A stretch of 34,900 nucleotides of DNA, taken from NCBI GenBank assembly GCA_903839695.1, contig CAIMDI010000002.1, forward strand, positions 1 through 34,900. Reading direction: 5' to 3'. The DNA is from Candidatus Tayloriibacteriota bacterium (lineage in GTDB: Bacteria; Patescibacteriota; Minisyncoccia; Phycocordibacterales; PALSA-1337). Below, in pieces: positions 6,978 to 15,785 of the stretch. Within the stretch, counting starts at the first letter, position 1, and every line of letters begins with the position of its first letter. Both the position numbers and the translations under genes were made by a program. The notes beneath the pieces are model-generated. The model had not been told where the DNA came from, did not search any database, and saw only the letters and a list, made by a program, of their open reading frames with translations.

Positions 6978-9452
6978 TTATCTACCATGACATTTTTTAT
7001 ATTTTTTACCAGACCCACAAGTACATAAATCATTTCTCCCAACTTCAGGTTTTTTGGAAACATTATTATTTGAAGTATTCCCTCCATCACCCTGTCCGAT
7101 AATCACCGCCTGTTCATGAACTTCATTTAATTTTACATTTTCTGGACTAGCGACTTCTGCAGCTATATGTGGTATGAGATTTATAATTTGATTGTTTATA
7201 GCAATCTGCATTTCTTTAAAAAGTCTCAAACCTTCTTTTTTGTATTCAACCAATGGATCGTGTTGACCATAAGCTCGAAGATTAACACTTGATCTAGTAT
7301 GATCCATAACTTCCAAGTGTTCCACCCAAAACATATCTATTGTCTGAAGCATAAGTTGTCTTGTAACAATCAAAAATCTTTCTTTACCAACTTGAGCGAT
7401 TTTTTGATCCATTTTACCCTTTAATTCTACATCAGCGCCAATAACCTCTAGTATTTTACTTTCTATTTCCTCTGAATTGCCGAGTAAAATATCTTTTCTC
7501 CTTTCATAAACAATTTTTCTCTGATGATTTAGAACATCGTCGTACTCAAGAATATGTTTTCGAGAATCAAAATTAAAACCTTCGATTTTTGTTTGTGCAC
7601 TTTCGAGTGAACGAGTAATAATGCGATTCTGAATCGGCTCATCTTCAGCAACACCCAATTTTCCCATTAAATTTTTAATAGTATCTGAAGCAAAAATACG
7701 CATAAGTGAATCTTCTAATGAAACAAAGAATTGAGTAGCACCAGGATCACCCTGTCTTCCAGATCTTCCTCGCAATTGATTGTCTATTCTTCTTGCTTCA
7801 TGTCTTTCAGTTCCCAAAACAAATAATCCCCCGAGTGATTTAACTTCTTCATACAAATCCTTACTTCCAGGATTACCACCAAGTTTTATATCCACACCAC
7901 GACCAGCCATGTTTGTAGCAATAGTAACACCGCCCTTTTTACCAGCTTGAGCCACTATTTCTCCTTCCCTTTCATGATTTTTTGCATTCAAAATTTCATG
8001 ATTTACACCTTCTGCTTTAAGAAAATCAGAAAGAACTTCATTTTTTTCAATAGAAACAGTACCGATAAGAACTGGCTGACCTTTTTTATTTAATTCTTTT
8101 ACTTTTTTTGCTATAGCCTTAAACTTTCCTATTTCTGTTTGGAAAATATTGTCATCATGATCAGTACGTTGAGTATTTTTATTTGTAGGAATAACAACAG
8201 TATCCAATCCATAAACTTTATAAAATTCCTCACTCGAAGTAGATGCAGTACCAGTCATTCCTGATAATTTTTTGTATAATCTAAAATAATTTTGGAATGT
8301 AATAGATGCAAAAGTTCTAGACTCCTTTTGTACAGGAAGATTTTCTTTTGCTTCTATAGCTTGATGAAGGCCTTCTGACCAACGACGTCCAGGTTGAAGT
8401 CTTCCAGTAAAAGTATCTACAATAACTATTTGATTTTCTTTTATAACGTATTCTGTATTTAAATTAAATAATGCTTTTGCCCTTACTGCAGTTTCCATAT
8501 GATGAACGTATTTTATACCTTTATCAGTATATATATTTCCCACACCAAGACTTTTTTCGGCTTTTTCAATTCCCTTTGGAAGCATTGAAATAGATCTCTG
8601 TTTTTCATCAACAGTATAATCTTCGTCTTTTATAAAATCTTTTACTAGATTTGCAAATATATGATAGAAATTTTCTGAATCAGTTGTAGGTGAAGAAATA
8701 ATGAGAGGAGTTCTAGCTTCGTCAATAAGAATAGAGTCTATTTCATCAACAATAGCGTAATTGAATGGTCTTTGACGTAATTTTGAAGGTTCGTATTCTA
8801 GATTATCTCTCAAATAATCAAAACCAAATTCGTTATTTGTACCATAAGTAATATCTGCATGATATGCATCACGTCTAGAAACTGGTCTCAAAAATTCATG
8901 TACAACTTTGAAAGATCCCAATTCATCTCTCTCATTATCAAGCTCTTTGTGTGAAGGATCATAAATATAAGAAACCTGATCATTTATAACTCCAGTAGTT
9001 AAACCCAAAAAATTATAAATCTGTCCCATCCAAACAGCATCTCGTCTTGAAAGATAATCATTTACAGTCACAACGTGCACACCTTTACCCGAAAGGGCAT
9101 TTAAATATGCAGGTAATGTAGCTACTAAAGTTTTTCCCTCACCTGTTCGCATTTCGGCAATACTTCCACTATGTAAAATAGATCCACCAATTATTTGAAC
9201 ATCAAAATGTCTTTGCTTCAAAACTCTTTTTGAAGCTTCACGAACTACAGCAAAAGCCTCAGCTGAAATATCATCTAAAGTTTCTCCTTTTTCTAATCTA
9301 GATTTTAATTCAACTGTTTTTGCTTTTAATGATTCATCAGACAATGAGGATAAAACATTTTCAAAATCGCCGACTTTTTTGATAATAGGCTCGTGTTTCT
9401 TTAATGCTTTTTTGTTTGGATCTCCGAAAATATTCTTTAATATAAATGCCAT
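6978..9452 (-). CDS. secA: Protein translocase ATPase SecA
   Basis: The product has 824 residues. It is the cytosolic/membrane motor that drives preproteins through SecYEG. Walker A is MRTGEGKTLV at residues 101-110. The DEAD-type motif is VDEIDSILIDEARTPL. GMTGTAST, NMAGRGVDIKLGG and RGRSGRQGDPG mark the second helicase domain. The C-terminus ends in a SEC-C zinc motif (LCTCGSGKKYKKCHGR, CxCx8CH), which binds zinc and SecB or ribosomes in other bacteria. Between the Walker A region and FGFDYLRDNL there is an extra segment (about 30 residues, …YDPSHKELDNERDELGSF…) not found in the E. coli protein. An extended -10 element lies 10 nt before the ATG. Confidence 0.98.
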   Translation of the reverse strand: MAFILKNIFGDPNKKALKKHEPIIKKVGDFENVLSSLSDESLKAKTVELKSRLEKGETLDDISAEAFAVVREASKRVLKQRHFDVQIIGGSILHSGSIAEMRTGEGKTLVATLPAYLNALSGKGVHVVTVNDYLSRRDAVWMGQIYNFLGLTTGVINDQVSYIYDPSHKELDNERDELGSFKVVHEFLRPVSRRDAYHADITYGTNNEFGFDYLRDNLEYEPSKLRQRPFNYAIVDEIDSILIDEARTPLIISSPTTDSENFYHIFANLVKDFIKDEDYTVDEKQRSISMLPKGIEKAEKSLGVGNIYTDKGIKYVHHMETAVRAKALFNLNTEYVIKENQIVIVDTFTGRLQPGRRWSEGLHQAIEAKENLPVQKESRTFASITFQNYFRLYKKLSGMTGTASTSSEEFYKVYGLDTVVIPTNKNTQRTDHDDNIFQTEIGKFKAIAKKVKELNKKGQPVLIGTVSIEKNEVLSDFLKAEGVNHEILNAKNHEREGEIVAQAGKKGGVTIATNMAGRGVDIKLGGNPGSKDLYEEVKSLGGLFVLGTERHEARRIDNQLRGRSGRQGDPGATQFFVSLEDSLMRIFASDTIKNLMGKLGVAEDEPIQNRIITRSLESAQTKIEGFNFDSRKHILEYDDVLNHQRKIVYERRKDILLGNSEEIESKILEVIGADVELKGKMDQKIAQVGKERFLIVTRQLMLQTIDMFWVEHLEVMDHTRSSVNLRAYGQHDPLVEYKKEGLRLFKEMQIAINNQIINLIPHIAAEVASPENVKLNEVHEQAVIIGQGDGGNTSNNNVSKKPEVGRNDLCTCGSGKKYKKCHGR

Positions 9453-9462
9453 AATATGCGCT

Positions 9463-9471
9463 ACTATATCA
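9463..9471 (-). promoter_or_regulatory. Extended -10 promoter for secA
   Basis: TGATATAGT on the minus strand ends 10 nt before the secA ATG. The predicted mRNA leader is only about 3-4 nt, and there is no room for a Shine-Dalgarno sequence. Confidence 0.65.
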
Positions 9472-9499
9472 CAATTTTTGATATAAAAAAAGCAAAGAA

Positions 9500-9526
9500 A
9501 AACAACTCAATCGTCTTGAGTTGTTT
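9500..9526 (-). terminator. Rho-independent terminator after the Lys-rich small ORF
   Basis: An 11-bp perfect stem (AACAACTCAA / TTGAGTTGTT plus a closing A-T pair) with loop TCGTC is followed on the minus strand by TTTCTTTGCTTTTTTT. It separates the small ORF at 9541-9600 from secA. Nothing else upstream on this strand (apart from murB, 165 bp away) would need it. Confidence 0.8.
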
Positions 9527-9540
9527 GTTCTTTTAAACTG

Positions 9541-9600
9541 CTATTTCTTTGACTTCTTTGACGACTTCTTCGTTACCTTTTTTACTGTCTTCTTTTTCAT
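9541..9600 (-). CDS. Putative 19-residue Lys-rich peptide
   Basis: This ORF is too short for the ORF track. It encodes MKKKTVKKVTKKSSKKSKK: 11 Lys with Thr, Ser and Val, and no acidic residue. It ends in TAG and is followed within about 15 bp by a strong minus-strand terminator, as a real small gene would be. A -10-like TCTAAT lies 7 nt upstream of the ATG, the spacing seen before other genes in this window. It could be a nucleic-acid-binding or ribosome-associated peptide, or the 3' end of a small RNA. The remaining part of this 313-bp gap (9601-9765) is AT-rich with nothing I can identify. Confidence 0.45.
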   Translation of the reverse strand: MKKKTVKKVTKKSSKKSKK

Positions 9601-9765
9601 GGGAGTTATTAGAAAATATTTTTATTAAAAAATTTTCTTTTATTTATTTTTTAGAGTTCTAACGAAGCAAACAATTTTCGACTTAATATAAATTGCGTAC
9701 TTGTTTATATTATGAGTGCATATGAATTAATTTACAATACTTTTTTTAGAAAATCTGTGGACAAC

Positions 9766-10785
9766 TTATTCTAAATATTCTACTTCTGGTTCAATTTCAA
9801 TTCCAGTTTCTTCATAAACTTTATCAACCATTTTTTGTGCCAAATCAATAATTTCTTTTGCATTAGCATTTCCATAATTTATCAAAACAAGAGCTTGATT
9901 TTGATATGTTCCTACATTGCCCTTCTTTACGCCTCTAAATCCACAAACATGATCCAAAATCCACGCCAATGGAATTTTTGTTTTTTTATTATTTACTGCA
10001 TGTACAATCATTTCTGGATATTTATCCAATAATTCTTTGGCTTTAATACTAGATACAATTACATTTTTAAAAAATGAGCCGGCTGTTCCATAAGTTTTTA
10101 AATTAGGAAGTTTTCTATTTCTAATATCAATAATAATTTCCCTCATCTGCTTTAGATTTGGATTTTTAATTTTTTTAGCAGAAAGCGCTTCTTGAATATC
10201 TTTATAATTAAAATTTAATTTCCCTTTTTTATTTAATTTAAAAGTAACAGAAATAATAATGTATCGTTGTGGATTTTTCTTAAAAAAACTATCTCTATAA
10301 TCAAAATCACATTCAACATTTGTTAAAGTTTTGTATTCATCCTTAATAATGTCTAAAACATATACTGATTCTATGACATCTTTAGCTTCACTGCCGTAAG
10401 CGCCAATATTTTGTACAGGAGTCGCACCGACGGTTCCAGGAATATTTGAAAGATTTTCTAATCCATATAATCCTTTTTCTACAGTTTCTTCAACAAGCTT
10501 ATCCCAATTTTCCCCTGCCCCCGCTGTAACTTTGACAAAATCGCCTTCTTCAATATATTTTTTACCAGAAATATCCATCTTTATTACCATGCCATCATAA
10601 CCGGCATCAGCAATTAGTAAATTTGAACCTCCACCAATCACAAACATTTTAATTTTATTTTTTTTAGAAAAATTAAATGCTTCTATCAAATCATCTTCAT
10701 TTTTTACAATACAAAAAAAGCGGGCTGGTCCGCCAATTTTAAATGTCGTGTAGTCTTTTAATATAACGTGTTCCTGAATTTTCAT
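9766..10785 (-). CDS. murB: UDP-N-acetylenolpyruvoylglucosamine reductase MurB
   Basis: The product has 339 residues from the ATG at 10785. The track's TTG start at 10833 adds 16 residues without family resemblance. It is an FAD enzyme that reduces UDP-GlcNAc-enolpyruvate to UDP-MurNAc in peptidoglycan synthesis. Visible motifs are LKDYTTFKIGGPARFF, VIGGGSNLL, LSNIPGTVGATPVQNIGAYG (FAD site), YRDSFFKK, and TAGSFFKNV with the catalytic serine. The C-terminus is EIEPEVEYLE with the conserved glutamate. It stands alone on the minus strand, divergent from gpmI. Confidence 0.96.
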   Translation of the reverse strand: MKIQEHVILKDYTTFKIGGPARFFCIVKNEDDLIEAFNFSKKNKIKMFVIGGGSNLLIADAGYDGMVIKMDISGKKYIEEGDFVKVTAGAGENWDKLVEETVEKGLYGLENLSNIPGTVGATPVQNIGAYGSEAKDVIESVYVLDIIKDEYKTLTNVECDFDYRDSFFKKNPQRYIIISVTFKLNKKGKLNFNYKDIQEALSAKKIKNPNLKQMREIIIDIRNRKLPNLKTYGTAGSFFKNVIVSSIKAKELLDKYPEMIVHAVNNKKTKIPLAWILDHVCGFRGVKKGNVGTYQNQALVLINYGNANAKEIIDLAQKMVDKVYEETGIEIEPEVEYLE

Positions 10786-10943
10786 TTGTTGGAAAGTTTG
10801 CGCCAAATGTTGGTGAACGGGTGTTAGCTCCAAATATAATGTCTAAATTAAAATGTGAGTACAGCCGTCCACCATCACTTGGAACAATCTATCATAAGTA
10901 TAACAAAAATAATACAAAAATACACAAGTTATAAAAAATATAG

Positions 10944-10949
10944 TACAAT
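10944..10949 (+). promoter_or_regulatory. -10 element for gpmI
   Basis: TACAAT ends 8 nt before the gpmI ATG, so the predicted leader is about 2 nt. There is no TGn extension and no convincing -35 box. Confidence 0.45.
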
Positions 10950-10957
10950 CTGTAAAT

Positions 10958-12460
10958 ATGAATAAACAAATAATGTTAATAATACTTGACGGTTGGGGTC
11001 ATAGAGAGGACAAAACCAATAACGCGATAGCGCAGTCAAATACGCCATATTTTAATTCTCTTTGGAAAAATTATCCGCATTCCCTATTAAAAGCATCTGG
11101 AAATGCAGTTGGATTACCTGAAGGACAAATGGGAAATAGTGAAGTTGGCCACACAACCATAGGTTCTGGAAAACCAGCTGATACTGATTTGGTAAGAATA
11201 AGTAAAGCTATAGCAAATGGAGAATTAAAAACAAATTCTGCTTTTGTCGCATTATTTGATCATGTAAAAAAACGTGACTCCACTCTTCATGTACAAGGAC
11301 TAGTTAGTAATGGAGGTGTGCATAGTCATCAAGAGCATTTATTTGCATTTCTTAGAGAAGCAAAAGTACAGGGAATAAAAAAAGTGGCAATACATGTATT
11401 CACAGACGGAAGAGATACTCCACCTCAAAGTGCTTCTGGTTTTATAAAAGAATTAGAAAATTTAATTGCAGAATTGGGCCCAGAATTTTTTATTGCTACC
11501 ATTTCAGGGAGATATTATGCAATGGATAGAGACAATAATTGGGATAGATTGGCAAAAACAGAAAAGGCAATGTTTGATTGCGAAGGAAATGTTTGCAGTA
11601 TAAAACCTTCAGCTTACATGGAAGAACAATACAAATTAGGAAAAAATGACGAATTACTTGAACCAACAGTTTGCGCAAATATATATGGTAACGGATGTTC
11701 TCTAGGAAAAAATGATGGAGTATTCTTTTTCAACTTTAGAGCAGACAGAGCAAGAATGCTTACACAAAAACTTATTGAGAAACAAAAAACAGACAATATA
11801 TATGTAGTAACATTAACAGAATATTGTATAGATTATACTTGTCATGTTGCCTTTCCTCCTTCAAATATAGAAAAAACATTAGGTGAAGAAATATCTAAAG
11901 CAGGAATGAAACAATCCCATATTGCAGAAACAGAAAAATTTGCGCATGCAACATATTTCTTAAATGGTGGCAAAGAAAATCCATATGAGGGTGAAGTTGA
12001 TATCATGTTAGCAAGTAGAAAAGATGTCAAAACACACGATGAGGCACCGGAAATGCGTGCTGAAGGAATAGCTGATAAAGCAATAGAGGAAATTGAAAAA
12101 GGAGTAAATTTTATTTTTATAAATTTTGCAAATGCAGATATGGTTGGACACACAGCAAATGTACCGGCAATTATAAAGGCAGTAGAAGAAACGGATAAAC
12201 AATTAGGTAGAGTGATTGAAGCCTTAAACAATAAAGGAGGAGTCGCTTTTATAACAGCAGATCATGGAAATGCTGAAATAAACATTGACCCTGTTGCAGG
12301 AACAAAACACACAGCGCACACAACAAGTTTAGTTCCTGCTATTCTTACTGATAAAAATTACACATTAAATAATGGAGAATTGTCGGACATAGCACCAACA
12401 ATATTAAAAATGTTCAGTATAGAAATTCCAAAAGAAATGACAGGAAAACCTTTAGTTTAG
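10958..12460 (+). CDS. gpmI: 2,3-bisphosphoglycerate-independent phosphoglycerate mutase
   Basis: The product has 500 residues. It interconverts 3- and 2-phosphoglycerate in lower glycolysis using two Mn ions and a phosphoserine intermediate. The metal-binding DGWG lies at residues 11-14. The catalytic serine is S61 in MGNSEVGHTTIGSG. VFTDGRDTPP, FFNFRADRAR, NFANADMVGHT and ITADHGNAE complete the family pattern. Its length is typical of iPGM. It runs convergently into the DedA-PAP2 gene, with only 2 bp between the stop codons. Confidence 0.97.
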   Translation: MNKQIMLIILDGWGHREDKTNNAIAQSNTPYFNSLWKNYPHSLLKASGNAVGLPEGQMGNSEVGHTTIGSGKPADTDLVRISKAIANGELKTNSAFVALFDHVKKRDSTLHVQGLVSNGGVHSHQEHLFAFLREAKVQGIKKVAIHVFTDGRDTPPQSASGFIKELENLIAELGPEFFIATISGRYYAMDRDNNWDRLAKTEKAMFDCEGNVCSIKPSAYMEEQYKLGKNDELLEPTVCANIYGNGCSLGKNDGVFFFNFRADRARMLTQKLIEKQKTDNIYVVTLTEYCIDYTCHVAFPPSNIEKTLGEEISKAGMKQSHIAETEKFAHATYFLNGGKENPYEGEVDIMLASRKDVKTHDEAPEMRAEGIADKAIEEIEKGVNFIFINFANADMVGHTANVPAIIKAVEETDKQLGRVIEALNNKGGVAFITADHGNAEINIDPVAGTKHTAHTTSLVPAILTDKNYTLNNGELSDIAPTILKMFSIEIPKEMTGKPLV

Positions 12461-12462
12461 TA

Positions 12463-13740
12463 TTATTTTTCTCTTACACTTTCGATTATCATTCCTATAT
12501 ATCTAGCAAGTAGAATCATAAGTGTTGTCCAAAACAATCCAAATGAAATACCGGCTACAGCATCAGAAAACCAATGAACACCTAGGTATAAACGACTAAC
12601 AGAGGTTAAAACAATAAGGAAAACAGAAAAAGAAATAAATACTTCTCTCCACAAAGTATGCTTTATTTTTCTAGCAAAGAAATAAATCAATAATGTAAAA
12701 AATACCGTCACTGCGATCGCATGACCACTCGGAAAACTGAAATCATTTTCTATAATTAAAGCGTATTCAGGACGCGGCCTTAATACTATTTCCTTTATGA
12801 ATGCCCCGATAAGCAAACCACCTGCAATTGATGTAAAAGAAATAATTGCATATCTCCAACTTTTTTTATAAATAAAATAAATAATTCCAAAAAACATAAA
12901 TATAGAAATATATGTTGGACTAAAAATATTCGTAATAGCAGTCATGAATGAAATTCCAAACTCGCTTAGATTTTTTGAAAAGAAAACATTTATCCATACG
13001 TCCAACTCCGCCATATACGCACGATCCTTTAATGCATCTTGAATTGTCTTAAAAAATCCATACAATCCGATAAGATTGAAGAATAGAGCAAATAATTCGT
13101 ATTTTGCAAAAATATGAAACTTTTTATTTACAATACTGTATCCCCAAACTATAAGTACAGATATTAAAATAGCGATTATTATGAATTTTCCCATTACCCC
13201 TGCGGCCATATGATAGCTAGCACCAAAAACGTATCCAATTCCAATAGACAATAATGTCCAAAATAACACACCAATAAAATCATAAAACCAAAATTTATTT
13301 TGATGAACATGACTTGCTCCTATTATAAATGGAACTAATGGTCTAGTTATGGGATTGAATCTACCAAAAATAATAGACTTGCCAGTATGCTTTCCGATAA
13401 TACCCTTAGCCTTTTCAATATATTCATCTTTAATAAATAATAATTTTCCAAAGGTTTTTAAAAAGCCGTATCCATACTTTTTTCCAAGAAAATAACCAGT
13501 GTAATCACCTATCATTGCCGCTACCACAACCACAGGAATTACAATACCAATATTCAATATATGAAGTCTTGATAAAAAACCGGAAAGAATGACAGCTGTA
13601 TGACCAGGAACCAAAGAACCAATTGCGGGTATTCCTTCAAGAATAGTTATAAGGAATAGAATAAAATAGCCCCCATGCTCAATAATAGACTGAAGATTAG
13701 ATATTATAGGACCAAAGAAATGTGTCATAAAGACCATCAT
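12463..13740 (-). CDS. DedA-family / PAP2 phosphatase fusion protein
   Basis: The product has 425 residues. The N-terminal half (about 1-200) is a DedA (VTT) membrane domain with GSLVPGHTAVILSGFL, GDYTGYFLGKKYGYGFL and the FGRFNPITRPLVPFIIGASH motif. The C-terminal half (about 230-420) is a PAP2 phosphatase with all three catalytic motifs: KEIVLRPRP, FPSGHA, and SRLYLGVHWFSD. DedA proteins of the UptA type flip undecaprenyl phosphate, and PAP2 enzymes such as PgpB dephosphorylate undecaprenyl pyrophosphate. A fused protein could do both recycling steps for the lipid carrier of peptidoglycan and surface glycan; that coupling is inference. Starts at MMVF or the nearby MTHF are both possible. 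Confidence 0.92.
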   Translation of the reverse strand: MMVFMTHFFGPIISNLQSIIEHGGYFILFLITILEGIPAIGSLVPGHTAVILSGFLSRLHILNIGIVIPVVVVAAMIGDYTGYFLGKKYGYGFLKTFGKLLFIKDEYIEKAKGIIGKHTGKSIIFGRFNPITRPLVPFIIGASHVHQNKFWFYDFIGVLFWTLLSIGIGYVFGASYHMAAGVMGKFIIIAILISVLIVWGYSIVNKKFHIFAKYELFALFFNLIGLYGFFKTIQDALKDRAYMAELDVWINVFFSKNLSEFGISFMTAITNIFSPTYISIFMFFGIIYFIYKKSWRYAIISFTSIAGGLLIGAFIKEIVLRPRPEYALIIENDFSFPSGHAIAVTVFFTLLIYFFARKIKHTLWREVFISFSVFLIVLTSVSRLYLGVHWFSDAVAGISFGLFWTTLMILLARYIGMIIESVREK

Positions 13741-13770
13741 ATCATTGCTCTTGCATTAATTAAAGCGGTA

Positions 13771-13779
13771 TGATAGATT
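13771..13779 (+). promoter_or_regulatory. Extended -10 promoter for secG
   Basis: TGATAGATT ends 7 nt before the ATG at 13787. A TTGCAT -35-like box at 13751-13756 is spaced 17 bp from the hexamer. The predicted transcript starts at, or one base before, the start codon. Confidence 0.65.
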
Positions 13780-13786
13780 ATTGCCA

Positions 13787-14017
13787 ATGAAGATATTGAC
13801 CTCCATACTACCGTACATACAAATTGTACTAGCAGTGATTTTAATAACTGCAATACTACTTCAAAAAACCGGCTCTCAAATAGGCGGTGCATTTGGTGGT
13901 GGCGACAATTTCAGTTCGGCTTTTCACACTAGACGAGGATTTGAGAAGATACTCTTCACAATAACAATTGCCATTGCTATATTCTTTGTTGTCTCAGCAC
14001 TTATAAATCTTATTTAG
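13787..14017 (+). CDS. secG: Protein translocase subunit SecG
   Basis: The product has 76 residues from the ATG at 13787; the track's TTG at 13781 adds two residues and would precede the predicted transcription start. Two membrane helices flank the conserved loop LLQKTGSQIGGAFGGGDNF…HTRRGFEK, the SecG signature. It assists SecYEG-mediated export, alongside SecA encoded 4 kb away. It probably heads an operon with the solute-binding protein gene and RNase J (gap of 32 bp, then a short gap). Confidence 0.92.
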   Translation: MKILTSILPYIQIVLAVILITAILLQKTGSQIGGAFGGGDNFSSAFHTRRGFEKILFTITIAIAIFFVVSALINLI

Positions 14018-14049
14018 TAGAATCCTAATCCACAACTCATAGGTAAAAC

Positions 14050-15768
14050 ATGAAAAAGGAATTCCGTATTAAAGGCGGCGATAAAATATTATTGATATTA
14101 AAACAATTTTCTGCAACAGAGAAAAGTATTTTTGCTTTATTAGTACTAATAATGATATTTACATCATTATTATTAGCAAACAAAGTAAATAGAAGCTTTT
14201 TGATTTCAATACCAACATATGGAGGAACATTAAGTGAAGGAATTGTTGGACTTCCCAGATCCATAAACCCAGTTCTGGCTTTTACGGACACAGATAGAGA
14301 CTTGTCTGAAATAGTATATTCTGGTCTTATGAAATATGAGCAAGGCAAATTGGTAACTGATATAGCCCAAAAATACTCCGTGTCTGATGATGGACTAATT
14401 TACACATTTTTATTAAAAAATAATGTACGTTTTCATGATGGCACACAATTAACCGCTGATGATATTGAATTTACAATACAAAAAATTCAAGACAGCACAA
14501 TAAAAAGTCCAAAAAGAGCAGACTGGGCAAATGTCACAGTAAAGAAAATTAGTCCTATCGAAATTCAATTCATACTTAAACAGCCATACTCACCTTTTAT
14601 TTCAAATGCCACAATAGGTATATTACCAAAACATATTTGGAAAAATTTAGATGCAGATAAATTTGTTTTCAGCCAGTTCAATACAGAGCCAATAGGATCC
14701 GGACCATACAAATTAAGTAATATAAAAAAGGCTAGTGACGGAATCCCAGAAAAATATAGTTTTGTATCTTTTGACAAATACTACAATAAAGTAGCAAATA
14801 TAAAATCATTAGAAATATTTTTATACTCAAATGAAAAATTGGCTATTGATGCATTTGAAAATGGCGACATAGAAAGTATAGCGGGAATATCAGCTCAAGA
14901 AGCTGTCAAAATCGCTTCCACTTCACCTGATTCAAATATTTTAACTGCTCCCCTTCCTAGAATTTTCGGAATATTTTTTAATCAAAGTAATGCAGTGGTT
15001 TTATCAAATCAAAAAGTTAGACTTGCATTAAATACAGCATTGGACAAAGACCGTTTTGTAAATGAATTATTGTATGGATACGGATTAAAAATAGACAGCC
15101 CTATTCCCTCTGGTCTTATAAATTCAAGTTCAAGCCCCATACAAAACAATAACAAAAGTCTAGCAATAGAAATACTGACCAAAGACGGCTGGGTAAAAAA
15201 TGCGGATGGAATAATGGAGAAAAAAGATAAAAAAAGCACTCAAACTCTAGAATTCTCTATAACAACAGCAGATACTCCAGAATTAAAAAAAGCTGCTGAA
15301 ATAGCAAAATCTGAATGGGAAAGTATCGGCGCAAAAATAACAGTCAAAGTATTCGAATATGGGGATTTATCACAAAATATTATTAAAACTAGAAAATACG
15401 ATGCTTTGCTTTTCGGAGAATTTGTAGGTAAAGACTTGGACTTATATGCATTCTGGCATTCATCACAAAGAAATTCACCAGGATTAAATGTCGCAATGTA
15501 TGTAAATAGTAAAACAGACAAATTACTTGAAACAGCACGGGAAACATTGGATTCTCTTATTGAAGAAAAAACTTATAAAGATTTTGAGAAAATAATTAAA
15601 GATGAAATACCAGCAGTATTTATTTACTCCCCAGACTATATATATGTTGTTCCAGAAAAGATTAAGGGCATAAAATTTGAGAAAATAACAAACTCTTCAG
15701 ATAGATGGTACGACATAAATAAATGGTATATAGAAACAGATGAAGTTTGGAAAATCTTTGCGAAATAA
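14050..15768 (+). CDS. Membrane-anchored family-5 solute-binding protein (OppA/DppA-like)
   Basis: The product has 572 residues. A short cytosolic N-terminus is followed by a transmembrane segment at about 28-46 (IFALLVLIMIFTSLLLANK) and no lipobox cysteine. The family-5 extracellular binding fold starts at GGTLSEGIVGLPRSINPVLA. Matching stretches are YTFLLKNNVRFHDGTQLTADDIEFTI, PIGSGPYKL, and NQKVRLALNTALDKDRFVNELLYGYG. These proteins bind peptides or related solutes for ABC importers, but no permease or ATPase gene is nearby. The gene lies between secG and RNase J, so it may have a different partner or act in peptide scavenging at the surface. Confidence 0.9.
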   Translation: MKKEFRIKGGDKILLILKQFSATEKSIFALLVLIMIFTSLLLANKVNRSFLISIPTYGGTLSEGIVGLPRSINPVLAFTDTDRDLSEIVYSGLMKYEQGKLVTDIAQKYSVSDDGLIYTFLLKNNVRFHDGTQLTADDIEFTIQKIQDSTIKSPKRADWANVTVKKISPIEIQFILKQPYSPFISNATIGILPKHIWKNLDADKFVFSQFNTEPIGSGPYKLSNIKKASDGIPEKYSFVSFDKYYNKVANIKSLEIFLYSNEKLAIDAFENGDIESIAGISAQEAVKIASTSPDSNILTAPLPRIFGIFFNQSNAVVLSNQKVRLALNTALDKDRFVNELLYGYGLKIDSPIPSGLINSSSSPIQNNNKSLAIEILTKDGWVKNADGIMEKKDKKSTQTLEFSITTADTPELKKAAEIAKSEWESIGAKITVKVFEYGDLSQNIIKTRKYDALLFGEFVGKDLDLYAFWHSSQRNSPGLNVAMYVNSKTDKLLETARETLDSLIEEKTYKDFEKIIKDEIPAVFIYSPDYIYVVPEKIKGIKFEKITNSSDRWYDINKWYIETDEVWKIFAK

Positions 15769-15785
15769 AAATTAATAACAATAAA

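Noticed and set aside
10786-10833. TTG start of the murB track ORF
   Set aside because: It adds 16 residues that do not match MurB and lies in the region of a likely promoter. The ATG at 10785 precedes the family opening.
15747-15785. TTG start of the RNase J track ORF inside the binding-protein gene
   Set aside because: It overlaps the previous gene and has no family resemblance. The ATG at 15786 gives a normal start.
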